Shown: piece after piece, positions 35,450-46,732 of the stretch
How positions within the stretch are numbered: the stretch's first letter is position 1
Layout: each line of letters begins with the position of its first letter
Assembly (NCBI GenBank): GCA_016647705.1
Contig: CM028339.1
Location: 23,351,803-23,415,802 of the forward strand
Direction: 5' to 3'
Source: Eucommia ulmoides
Taxonomy: Eukaryota; Streptophyta; Magnoliopsida; Garryales; Eucommiaceae
DNA length: 64,000 bases
Notes under the pieces: model-generated
What the model saw: the letters and a program-made list of their open reading frames with translations, nothing else
Told to the model about the DNA's origin: nothing
Database searches by the model: none
Position numbers and translations under genes: made by a program

Positions 35450-35867
35450 TGATAGGTGTGATCTACCTACGTATTTTCAAACCGAATTAAATTAGTTTTT
35501 GAGCGTTTATATAATATTTTATTACGTTTTAATTAGTTTTCATACTTTTTGTATAAATCATGTATATGGGGCAAAAAGATAGAAAACTGGAGCGAAAAGG
35601 ATGAGATCGAACCAAAAACGGTCGAAGTTACAATGGATAAACAAGTTCAGAGGCAAAATTATGAAACAGGCCTACCACCTAGGTGTCCAGACCACCGTCT
35701 AAGCGGTGAAGAAGCTGAGAAATGACCAAAGGCTACTGAGAGCCCACCGTCTAGGCGGTGAATCCCACCGCCTAGGCGGAAACCCAGCAAAAAGATTTCC
35801 AAATCCATTACCTACTTTTTCGCCTAGGCGATCAGCCAAACCGACCTATGTTCGCCTAGGCGGTAGA
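35450..35867 (+). repeat. LTR of Athila C, right copy, truncated
   Basis: Same start as 33219. It carries at least six palindromes (35673-35686, 35693-35708, 35745-35760, 35766-35780, 35820-35831 and 35852-35864), with one more at its front than the left copy. The homology ends inside or just after the last palindrome (TCGCCTAGGCGGTAG), and unrelated AT-rich repeat follows. Confidence 0.7.
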
Positions 35868-36130
35868 GTGAAAATTGAAAATTTTAAAAGTAGCATATTG
35901 AATATAATATGAATGTGAAAACTGAAAATTCTGAAAATATCATGTTGAATGTAATATGAATGTACAAATTTGAAACTAATAAAAAAAATAATAAATGTAA
36001 TTTCATTTTAAAAATCTTATTAAGATGAATTTGAATATATAATTAGATAGTGAAAAAAATGTGTACAACAATAATTATTTTGATTTTAATAAAATAATTT
36101 TGTGTGAAACTTAAATATGAAAATTTTAAT
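35868..36130. repeat. Dispersed repeat with ~47-bp tandem units, copy 1
   Basis: Two units (from about 35869 and 35917) share gtgaaaact/attgaaaattct and a ttgaatgtaatatgaatg core. The following 200 bp (tgtacaacaataattattttg) also match the second locus at 49780-50040. No terminal structure seen, so the element class is unknown. Confidence 0.55.
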
Positions 36131-36712
36131 CCCACAAATCACACAATGACAAATTAGGGTACCAATTTTCGCACTTTCTGAAATTGGAACTAAATGTTTC
36201 GAAATTTTCTAGACAAAGGGATCATTTGGTTCAAATTTAAACACTTGGAATCAATTAATAATTATGTTTTTAATTTAGTTCCACTTTCTAATTTTTCCTA
36301 AATAAGATGTGCCTTTTTAAGTGCCGAATTTGGAGGTCTTGTCATTCACCATGTGTTTTCATTATCTTGACCTTTGCAAGTTGAGGTATGTTCCTGCATT
36401 CGTGACTAAAATTAGCTTCACCCGGAGCGAATCACACCAAAGGGTAAAGAGCAACGGACAAAATCAATTCAACTCATGATGGGTGGCTGACGAATGGCGA
36501 AGGCAAGACACTCCTTGAGATTAGGATTTAGAGAGATGTTAAAGAGGATGAAGAGAGGAGATTGAACGGTAGTGGAGAAAAAATTACAGGAGAAAGAGAG
36601 AGACTGAATGGAGATAGAGTTAGGATTTTGTTCATTATATATTGAGGGGAATATTTGTTTATCTATGGTTCTTTTTTTAAATGTAAAGAATAAAAAACTA
36701 TATTACTTGAAT
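36131..36712. other. Spacer, nothing recognised
   Basis: No ORF with known similarity. It includes a moderately GC-rich stretch (36410-36620) that may be old gene or transposon debris. Confidence 0.4.
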
Positions 36713-37045
36713 GGAGGGGTTCGGTTAAAAAGTTACAATTTACACTTTTATACTTTTGAATAAAATCAAAAAGTAATTTTTTTTTTAAATTAATAAAATA
36801 TGTTTAAAAAATAGACGAAATTGTCTCTTTATTATAATTTTAATTTTTTTTTAATATAAATATTTTTTAAAAATAAATTAAAATTAAAATAAAGGGACAT
36901 TTCATCTATTTCATTAAAATTAGATGGAAAATTTAATTCCATCTATTTTTAAACATATTCCATTTTAATTTAAAGAGAAAAAAATAGTTTTGCACTTTGT
37001 TCAAAAGTAAAAGTAGGTAAAGTGTGCATTTTTTAAGTGCAGGGG
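36713..37045. mobile_element. Foldback (MITE-like) element
   Basis: The left arm (aaaaagttacaatttacact, then acttttgaataaa) is the imperfect reverse complement of the right arm (tttgttcaaaagtaaaagta, then gtgcattttttaagtg). Inner arms pair too (tatgtttaaaaaatagacgaa with its counterpart near 36945). A foldback of about 330 bp. No TSD identified. Confidence 0.5.
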
Positions 37046-37054
37046 ACAAGGATT

Positions 37055-39030
37055 TATGTATCGGCCGCTACGTAGCGTAACGAGCAATTCATAACGGCTT
37101 TTTGGCACTCCGTTACCGTTACAGGTCGATAAATCGATTGTTGACTGATTCACGCCCGTAACAGATAAACGGCCGTTACGGCCAATTATGCATATTTGTG
37201 TCCAAATGACTCATTTTGGTCACTTTTCTCCTTACACCCAATTCTTTCTCATTCATCCTCCAACCCAGTCATCCAAGTTTCAGCCAAATCCAAACTTTCC
37301 ATCCCTCTTCCACTCCATTTTTTTGCCAAATTCAAGTCTTCCATTCCATTTTCGGCCAAATCCAAGTATTTCTAGTAGAATTTCTTAATCAAATGTAACG
37401 GTCTGGTTTTCCAGGGTCGCCATGTAGTTTCTCACTTCAGGGAATTAATACTAAAGTCAAATAACCAATATTTTATTTATTAAAAATCTAAAAAAATTTA
37501 TAACCTACGTCGATATTATAATTATCGATCTATTGAGTCGATTTTACAACAATAAATAATAAATATAATTATTACCCTTTTTTATCCAGACTTTCTATAC
37601 ATGTTCGAGCCAAAACTGAATACAAATACATCTATTTGTATTTGTAATCATTCACGAATTTCCCACACCAATTTAACCGTGTCTTTTCTAACCACATCTT
37701 GCTAAGTATCACCATAACGTCCATGTGTCATGTAGGGTCCTGTTCTTATATTTCACAATAGCCACAGTTGACAAATAACACGAAAACAAATTTTAAATAG
37801 CAAATTAATGAAACAAAATTTGCAGGACACGTCCAATTGTCTTATACTTATAAATAATAAATATAATTATTACATAGAAATTCAAATAAAATTTCAGGCG
37901 CAGTTTTATTCTCACCGATCCTACAATCAAAACTGTGGAGTTATGAGTTAGCACTCAGTAGAATTTTAACCTCTTTAATACGTATATCTAATCGAATCTA
38001 AAATAAACACATAAATGTGTATCTCATATAATATGTACTCATAAATATTTTATGAAAAATAACAATTATAATATTAATAACATAAATCATACGATACACG
38101 CAAAGATTATATATATATATGTATGAATATATGTGCATATCGATAGTTAAGTGCTGATCTCTCATTAATATTCATATGTGCTTTATGCATATGCAGACAA
38201 GTCTCCTTATTATTATTATTATTATAATCAACATGCACACACCCGTGTGCTCAATTATCTACCCACATATATATTGATATTAGTTTATTTCTTTAACAAG
38301 AAAATTAATATCAACCCTTTATTTATTTATTTACATAAAAGTCTCTTTAAAATAAAAATAAATATTAATTATATCTCAAAACTCTTAACAGTATATTTTA
38401 AATAACACAATAGTCCCAATTTTTTTAAAAGTCAATTTAAAATTAACATTTAACCTTAAAAAATTATCAAATATTTATTTATACCATAAATTTTCATAAT
38501 ATATAAAACAATCCAAAAAAATTAAATTTATATAAAATATAATTTTCAAAATATAATTTTTCTAGGTATTACATCAAAACAACAAGATTTCTTCAATTCT
38601 GACAGATTTGTAAGTTTTTTATATATTTTTTAAAATTTTGCCACCATATTGGGTTTAATTTCAGTCCTACAAAATATATGCCTATAATTGGTTTACTCTA
38701 TTATAGTTTTATTATGTTTGTCTAACATATTTTCTTTAAATGTTGTGTATCATTTTATTTTTTTAAGATTATTTAGTACGACCGTTCTTAATTTTTATTT
38801 TTTGTCTTTTTATATTTTAAATGTGTTGTATATATAGTTAAATATCATAATATCTATTAAAATATATTTATTAAGGGTTAAATGAGTAGAACAATTACAA
38901 TTATTGTGTTTTTAAGGATTTTATGGTGATTTTAAAAAAATTACTATTGTTATAACCGATCCCCGTTATAAATAAGTCGATATTCTCGATACCGTTACAC
39001 GGCGACCGTTACCGTTACACAACCCAGTAT
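37055..39030. mobile_element. Degenerate DNA transposon with subterminal CCGTTAC motifs
   Basis: GTAACGG/CCGTTAC motifs crowd 37075-37185 and recur inverted at 38950-39020 (gtaccgttacacggcg, accgttaccgttacac). Such clustered, inverted short motifs at both ends are typical of transposase-binding subtermini. No coding sequence left; TIRs and TSD are unclear. A solo LTR splits it. Confidence 0.4.
37394..38573. mobile_element. Solo LTR (1180 bp)
   Basis: TGTAACGGTCTGG at the left and CTAGGTATTACA at the right, flanked by a perfect 5-bp TSD TCAAA (37389-37393 and 38574-38578). No coding sequence. Ends resemble Ty3/gypsy LTRs. Confidence 0.75.
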
Positions 39031-39451
39031 AGCGATTCAAAACTTTGAGGGGGGTAAAGTGATAATTAGGTAAGGTAGAGGAGGTAAAAGACAATTTATC
39101 TTTTTATTTTTACATTTTCTTGCCATTCTTCCTTCCTCTTTCTCCTCCCACGAATAACGCGCCGATGCCAAATCTCTCTCTCTCTCAACGCCATCCACAC
39201 TCACACCCTGCCCGTTTTGTCCAACCCACAACCGTGCCACTTATTATGATGCCCCTTCTCTTCTTCTTCTCACTCTGATTTCTCTCTCTATACACACACA
39301 CATACACATATAGGGCTTGAATTTGAAAATTCGAGCCTATTATACGAGTGTGTGTATATATACAAACATGTACATATATTATCTAGAGAGAGAGAAAAAA
39401 AAAAAGTAAGGATGAGAAAAATAAGAAGAGGAGGGAGAAGAGGACGAGGAG
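39031..39451. other. Spacer, nothing recognised
   Basis: CT-rich and CA-repeat sequence without a supported gene. Confidence 0.4.
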
Positions 39452-39918
39452 TAGGGATGCCACTAGTTTGATTTCGGTCTGGTTTCATATAAAACCAAAA
39501 TCAAAATTAAAACCATTAGAAATATATCAAATTAACCAAAATCGCCGATTTTTTTTTAAACGGTTTTAAAATCAAAGTATTTAAATTTATACAAAACTAA
39601 AACCAAAATAGTGAAACCATGAAACCATTTAAGATTTTTTCATTTTTTTAAAAACTAAAAACAAAAACAAAATCGCGAAATGATGGACCGCTATTTTTTA
39701 TATATAAATAAAAGCATAACTAAAATATTAAACATAAATTCTAAAAAAACAAAACTAAACCACAAAATAACCATAATTAAAATTTCTTACCAGTAAACAT
39801 AATTAAAAAATTTGACCAGTAATCATAATTAAAAGAATGGGAGAATGGCTATGAAATCACTAATCAGAAATGAACCCCCGAGTCCCTTTACACACATATA
39901 TATAGGATGAAAGTGTAA

Positions 39919-39985
<67 letters not shown>

Positions 39986-40233
39986 GGTTAAGTTGTAAAT
40001 ATAAAAAAAATAAGGATATATATGTAATAAAAATATATCTAAAATATCTATTTCGTATTTCGATTTTGTGGTACGGTTTCGCGATTTCTATCCCAAAACT
40101 AAAACCAAAACCTCTTCGATTATTAATTTCTAAACCAAAATTGCAAGCAAACCATTTAGTCGATTTTAAAACTAAACTATTCGGTTCGATTTTTCACAGT
40201 TACCCATTAGTTCGATTTTTTGTGGCATCCCTA
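39452..40233. mobile_element. hAT-type non-autonomous element (MITE)
   Basis: Terminal inverted repeats TAGGGATGCCAC (39452) and GTGGCATCCCTA (ending 40233). Flanks give an 8-bp TSD with two mismatches (ACGAGGAG at 39444-39451, ACAAGGAA at 40234-40241), the hAT size. The interior is AT-rich, has oppositely oriented AAACCAAAA-type repeats, and a long (AT)n run at about 39921-39982. No transposase. Confidence 0.7.
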
Positions 40234-40537
40234 ACAAGGAAGAGGAAGGGCACGCATGATAGATGACGGGAGCAAGGGTGGGTAGTAGACTGCGATTTGC
40301 AGGGGTATTTGGGGGAGAAGGGGGAGGTAAGTGATTTTTTTTAGATAAATAAAAGGGTAAAACAAGTAATATCTAAAATTATTCTAACAAGGGCAAAATA
40401 ATAATTTCAAAATTGTTTAGATTTTTATTTTTTAAATAGGGGCATACATTTAGGGAAAAAAAAAAACCTGTAAATTTACAATTGCTCTTAAATTACTCGT
40501 AGAAATAAAATACACCTTTATCTTATTTTTCATTTTT

Positions 40538-40583
<46 letters not shown>

Positions 40584-40848
40584 CGTTTATTTTAATTATT
40601 TAATTTAATTTTTTATTCCACTAGTAAAAGAAAAACAACTTATTTTGTTTATTTAATTTTTTAGAAAGAAAATCAAGGGTATAAGTGTCAATAGAGTTGT
40701 TTTTTTTTTTTTTGTTTGTTTTTTTTTTTTTTTTTTTAATACAAAATCACCTTGACTGTCAAATTTAATGAAAAACATAATTGTTAATCTTCACAAATCC
40801 ATGTGAAGACAAAGTAGTGACCAAAATACTACATGGAATATACACAAC

Positions 40849-40891
<43 letters not shown>

Positions 40892-41770
40892 GTAATAGAA
40901 ATTATTTTAATTTTTAAAGATATTTTTAATAATAATTTAAATAAAATGAAAACATAAAAATATAGTTATTAATGCTACACAAAAAATAACTACCTACGCA
41001 TTGCGTTCTCCCTTTAATCCTTTAAATGTGTATGCATTATGTATTTTTCAGTATAATAAAAATTATATTATTTTTCAGGAAAATTTATTAGCTAGTCTTC
41101 TAATCTATTTAAAAGATATTCAACTACTATAATTAAGTATTTGGTTCCTAAAGATATTTTAAAAACGACCATCGCTTTCCTCTATTTATCTATTATGCAA
41201 TTCTATACAATGTGAACGTTTACAGTGTTAAAAAATAAGGGGTGGTGACCGAGCACTTCCTTTTTGAGGTTTTAATAGTTCTTGTTTTAATTTGCACCGA
41301 TCACTACTTTTAGCGATTCATGGACTAATATTCCCATCATTAATAAGCTGTTACAATTCTCGTACTACTTTCAGTATTTATTACTTCTAAAACCAAAAAT
41401 AAATATAGTAAGTTCCAATAAAAAAAAAATTGAACATGAAACATGCGATTTTATCATAAACTTATTGTTGAAAAATTAATTTTTTTTCACAATAATTATC
41501 GGGGAATCATCCTCTTTAAAATGAGATATTAATCATTTTTTTTGGAAATATGAATCGTATTTTATGTAAATGTTACATGTAAAATCTTATAGTTCGTATG
41601 GTATCAAATGTTGAATGTAACAATCGATGATTTATATTAATTTTTTTTTGGAGTTCTAAATTAAGATGCATGTAGATGTTATATATAAATTTAAAACCAC
41701 TACATTATGTGTTCCCTGTGAATATTGAATATAACATCCAATGTAATAGAAAATAATATTAATTAATGTT
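40234..41770. other. AT-rich spacer with homopolymer tracts
   Basis: Contains (TA)n at about 40541-40580, T-runs at about 40700-40738 and a run of about 38 T at 40851-40888. The right part (41540-41760) holds ttgaatgtaac repeats related to the dispersed repeat at 49709-50040; copia F inserted there. No gene. Confidence 0.5.
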
Positions 41771-41961
41771 TATAGAAAGAAATAAGAGGAAAAAATATCT
41801 TATTCATTGATACAATTACAAGGGAACAAACACCTTCAAATAGGAAAAGAATAGCACACAGTTGTTAACCCTAGAATCCATACAATGAATGAGTTTCCTA
41901 ATTTATTCAAATTTCTAATCCGTCAAATCCATACCAAAATAGGAACCCTAATTTGCCGACA
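41771..41961 (-). repeat. 3' LTR of copia F
   Basis: About 190 bp, aligned with the right LTR through CTTATTCATTGATACAATTA and CCCTAGAATCCATACAATGA. Ends (plus strand) with GCCGACA next to the PPT. Confidence 0.8.
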
Positions 41962-43803
41962 CTCCCTCTCAAGTTGGTGCAAAGATATCCATCGTGCCCA
42001 ACTTGTTCACTTGAAGCTCGAAAGACTGTCTCAACAGTCCCTTTATCAAAACATCTGCAACTTGCTGTGTGGTGGGTACAAATAGAGTACAAATTATTCA
42101 TTCTTCAAGTTTTTCTTTTATAAAATGTTTGACAATCTCAACATGTTTCGTCCTGTCGTGTAGAATCGAATTATGAGCAACGGTGATAGCTGCGTTGTTG
42201 TCACAATACAACTTCATAGGAAAACTTATTGGTCTTTTAAGTTCTTCCAGAACCCGTTTTAGCTAAAGAATCTCGCACACTCCTTGTGCCATTGATCTGA
42301 ATTCCGCCTCAGCACTACTTCTTGCAACAACACTTTGCTTCTTGCTCCTCCAAGTGATTAGATTACCCTATAGAAATGTACAGTATCCCGATGTTGACCT
42401 TCTATCAGTGACCGAACCTGCCCAATCAACATCCGTATACACCTCAATCCCTCTCTTCTCATTTTTCCTTGAAGAAAAGTCCTTTTCCTAGTGTGCTTTT
42501 AAGATGATGAAGAATTCGATACACAACTTCTATATGTTCTTTGTACGGAGAATGCATAAATTGACTTACCATGCTCACAGTGAAAGCAATGTCAGGAAGT
42601 ATATGTGACAAGTAGATCAGTCTTCCAACCAGTCTTTGGTATCTTTTCGTGTCTAATGGAACGCTATTTTTTACATCTCCAAGTTTAGCATTAGCTTCTA
42701 TTGGAGTGTCAGAAGGTGTGCAACCACTCATTCCAGTTTCTCTCAAGACATCTAGAATGTACTTCTGCTGCGAAACTACAATGCCTTTTTTTAACCTTGC
42801 CACTTCCATTCCATGAAAATATTTTAGTTGACCCAAATCTTTAATCTCGAATTCCTTGTCTAAGCTCTGCTTCAATCTACTTATCTCTTCTAAATTATCT
42901 CCAGTCAGAATTATATCATTCACATAGATAATCAAGATAGAGATCTTGTCTTTGGTAGAGAGTATGATCAGATTGTCCTTGTGTATATCCTTAGCTCTTA
43001 ACGAACTTTGTAAATCTCTTAAACCAAACTCTGAGAGACTGTTTAAAACCATATAGAGACTTCTTTAATTTACATACCTTGGTACCAAACTTCTCAGTAA
43101 AACCAGATGGAGGATCCATATAGACTTCTAAGTCTATATTCAAAAAGGCATTCTTTACATCTAGCTGATTGGGAGGCCAATCAAGATTAGCAGCAACAGA
43201 CAAGAATACTCGAACTGTATTTAGCTTTACCATTGGAGAAAAAGTCTCAGAGTAGTCCACTCTATATGTCTAAGTGAAGCCTTTAGATACAAGATAAGCC
43301 TTATATCTTTCCAACGATCCATCTGAGTTGTACGTTATAGTAAATACCCATTTGCAACCAACAACAGTCTTCCCATTAGGCAGATCCATTTTGTCCCAAG
43401 TAGCATTATTCTCTAGAGCTCTCATCTCCTAAAAAATCGTTTCTTTCCACTTAGGAACATTTAGAGCTTCCTGGACACTATTAGGAATAACCACACTAGT
43501 CATTTGTGAAATGAAGGTACAATATGAAGATGAAATATCTTTTTAAGATACAAAATTTAACAAAGTGTGTTTGGTACAAGACATAATACCTTTCTTGAGA
43601 GCAATGAGAAGATCCAGCTGACTAAAAGAATTGAACTCATAATTATCTAGAGGAATCTTTGAAGAGTCATCAAGTATTTCATGATCCAACCTCTGATTAG
43701 ATTCTCCTTGGTGATGTGGGATAGTGCCCTTTTTTGTGTTAGATACTACTTTGAATATACAAGACCTTTATACCGTTTCGCACACATCTTTGTAGTTTCA
43801 ATG

Positions 43804-46732
43804 TGTTGGTCCAAAGAGTTACCCAAGAGAGAGTGAATTGGGTAGCTCCAAAATTTAAACAAATAAATTCTTTAAATACTTAATATCAAATAATCAATTT
43901 TTCTAAAGTAATTATTATCTTAATTACCGAACGGATAAGTGTTTAATACTAAGTGCACACCCAAACACAATATAAAGAGTATAAACAATGCATCACACCA
44001 AAATATATCCTGGTTCAGTAAGCTAGTCTTACTTAATCTAGTCCCCTGAGCTCTACGGAGATTTGTAACCACCAAACCCCTAATTTTTTTACCAGTAGGA
44101 ACCAAACCCTTACAATGATTCTTTTACAGACAAAGAATCAATCTTTATAAATTTATCATTTTTTCCAAATCAAGGATGAACCCTATCTTTTTACCAGACT
44201 AAAGACTAACCTAACCACTCTCTCACTTATTTTCATAGGTTTAGGAAAAACCTTTGCAAATTACTCAAATGGTATATGTCATTGGCCTTTCCTATCATTT
44301 TGCACTATACCAAATACATCCCTTGTCATTTTTCAATTACCAGAGACATCTCTTGTTTTTTTTTTCTTCTTAAACACTACTTACCTTCATTTGGACATCT
44401 TAGGTTATTTTTTTAAAAAAATTCATTAGCATTCCTATATTTTTAAAATTATATTTTTTACCCTTAACTTTTTAAATATATATTTTTTAAAATAGGGGTG
44501 GGTAGTGGCAGTAAGAGGTGGTGGGTGGTAGGTGGTGGCGGGGGTAGGAAGTAGCAGAGGGTGGTGGTAGGAGGTGGTGGTGGCGGCAGCGGGTGGTGGG
44601 CGACGGTGGTGGGAGGTGGTGTTGGGGGATAGTGGCGGTGGGAGGTAGTGGGGGGTGGTGGGTTGTGGTGGCGGTAGAAGGTGGTGGCGACGGTAAGAGA
44701 TAGTGGAAGCAGTGGGTAAAGTGGTAGGATGTGGCGATGAATATATATAAATTAAAAGGGTTATTTATGTATTTTAATTTTTTATTATTTAATTATTTTT
44801 TAAATAGTCAAGGGTAAAATTGATATTATAATAAAGATTTTATTATTTTTAATCAATAAGGAATGTAAGTAGTACTTGAGCAAAATGACAAGGGAGGTCT
44901 CTAGTATTTGCAAAATGACTAGGGAGGTATCTGATATAGTGCAAAATGATAAGGGAAGTCAATGACATATACCCATTACTCAAATGTAGCAATTCAATTG
45001 CATGGAGAATCAAAACCTAATTTTTTCAAGGGAAAAGAATAATCTAACTTTTTTGCAGGATAAAGATAAAACCATAATATTTTTTACAGGAAAACGATCG
45101 AAACCTAGCTACCCTGACTAGACACCGTTCCAAACGTGTCTAATTTGCTCAAACTCACAAATACAAAAAATATGAATTTTTTCCCACAATGAGCTTCTAC
45201 CACCTCAATACCAAATATACTCAATTAATGTCTAGAAAATTACTGCATGATAGAATGTGAGGCAAACAATATATGATTAAATAAATAAGTGGGTAGCACA
45301 ATTTAGAGTATGTAATCAGATAAACAAACAAAATCGTTTTAAAAAGAGTTTCAGGATTTTAAGATTAAAAACGATTTTCTAATCAATCTTATAACCAAAC
45401 AATCAATAAATATGTGAATTCAAAATAAATAACCAAAGCTTGAAAAGATCTTACCAGGAAACACCGAAGATAATAGCAAAATCGCAATATAGCACAAATC
45501 GTTGATGCCAAATCAACAGCTTTTTATATCAAGAACGTAGAATAAATCTCTCACAAAAATCTCAAAGAAAATATATCTCTTAGAAAAACTTTGAACTATT
45601 AGTTTTTTGTGTAATTTAACTGATTCCCGTAGGCCTATTTTTATAGACATGTATCAAGCCCTCCAACGGCTAGTTTTCAGAAGAATGGCTCTAAAAGATA
45701 CTATTAAACCCCCTATAATAATATCTTCCATTTCAGATGTATACCACTTTAAAATATCTTTTAAATCTCTCAAATGAGTCCATAAAAAAATTCTCTATTT
45801 AAAACCATAAAGATAGAAAGTATTAATCCACTTAAATTATGAGAATTACAAAATATGTGAATCAAATCAATAGAGATATTAGAATAGATGTACCATATCT
45901 TAAGTAAGTTCAAATCCCCTAAATCCCTTTCTTGGAATCCTAAAAAACGGATAGTTTTTTGCCAAGAGACCAAGTCACACGAAATCACAACTGACGTTGT
46001 CGGTTGACTGATAAACATAATTCATTTGACTGATTGATACAAGGTTAAAACATAGTCTAAACGTTTAGGCCAATCGGTTGATCGATTGATACAAGATAGT
46101 TCACTTTCGCATCAAAAAACACACTGACTCAAATGGTTAGACGATTTTTTTTTTAATCAGTTGACCAACTACTTCAGGTTGTCCACTTCTTTTACCAATT
46201 CATCCAATGTATCAAACGATTAACCAACTTCTTTAATTCGGTTGACCAATTGGATCAGTAGTACCTCATTTCTGCTCAAAAACTCATTGTTTGATTCAGT
46301 TAACTAATTGTTTTTCTCGATTAACTGAATTGACTCAAAAATACAATTTTTTATACTTTAAACCATGCATGTTTTCCAATTAGGTTAATTATCAATTTCA
46401 TTTCACATAAGAAGCACATAAATGATCTCATTTTAGGATATTGAATTTATCATTTCTTACCATGACACACTTAAAAATAACTCTTTTATAGTGTCGTGTG
46501 TAATCCTAATTCAAATTGTATTAAGAGTATAAAAGTAGAGAGTTGTTTTCACCTAATTTTCTTTAATGTATTCAAAACTCTTCATTGCGTCCATCTTGCA
46601 CCCTTTATATTTTCTTCATGATATTTTCTTATTAAACTACTATATGGAACTCTTTTTTGAAACAATCAATAAACACATTAATTCCACAAAAAATATTAAT
46701 ACTTAATTGTTCATCAAAATCTAGGGTTCAAC
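43804..46732. mobile_element. SIRE-like solo LTR E in copia F
   Basis: Starts TGTTGGTCCAAAGAG and ends ATCTAGGGTTCAAC, matching the TGTTGGCCC and CTTAGGATCAACA ends of copia D. Subtracting the inserted MITE (44271-44974) leaves about 2.2 kb, like the D LTR. It has no coding interior, so it is a solo LTR of a related family. Expected TSD is not visible (CAATG versus GCAGA). Degenerate GGTTGACTGAT inverted pairs lie at 45990-46330, where D has its GGTCGAC array. Confidence 0.75.
44271..44974. mobile_element. Mutator-type MITE in LTR E
   Basis: Long terminal inverted repeats: GGTATATGTCATTGGCCTTT at the left and the reverse complement of GGGTATATGTCATTGACTTC at the right, with homology for over 100 bp. 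The flanking direct repeat ATTACTCAAAT (44260-44270 and 44975-44985) is 11 bp, near the 9-11 bp of Mutator-like elements. The interior has a G-rich GGTGG-type simple repeat (about 44495-44720). No transposase. Confidence 0.75.

Larger units (their letters stand above)
33219..35867 (+). mobile_element. Athila-type element C, deletion derivative without genes
   Basis: Consists of an LTR starting TGATAGGTG (33219), a 3' UTR homologous to element A (34605-35449) and a second LTR copy from 35450 that breaks off at about 35867. PBS, gag, pol and ORF3 are missing. The join lies near 34605, where LTR text (ttaatccctaagcac) runs straight into 3' UTR text (gtgaatcaagttagc). It is a third Athila family, distinguished by its CACCGCCTAGGCGGTG palindromes. 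Confidence 0.75.

Noticed and set aside
33219-35867. Element C as the missing 3' end of Athila B
   Set aside because: Its LTR has CCTAGG-centred palindromes and a different sequence from the B LTR, so it is a separate family.
43804-46732. LTR E as part of a full-length copia
   Set aside because: Neighbouring pol on both sides belongs to copia F and joins across the LTR; no second E LTR is present.
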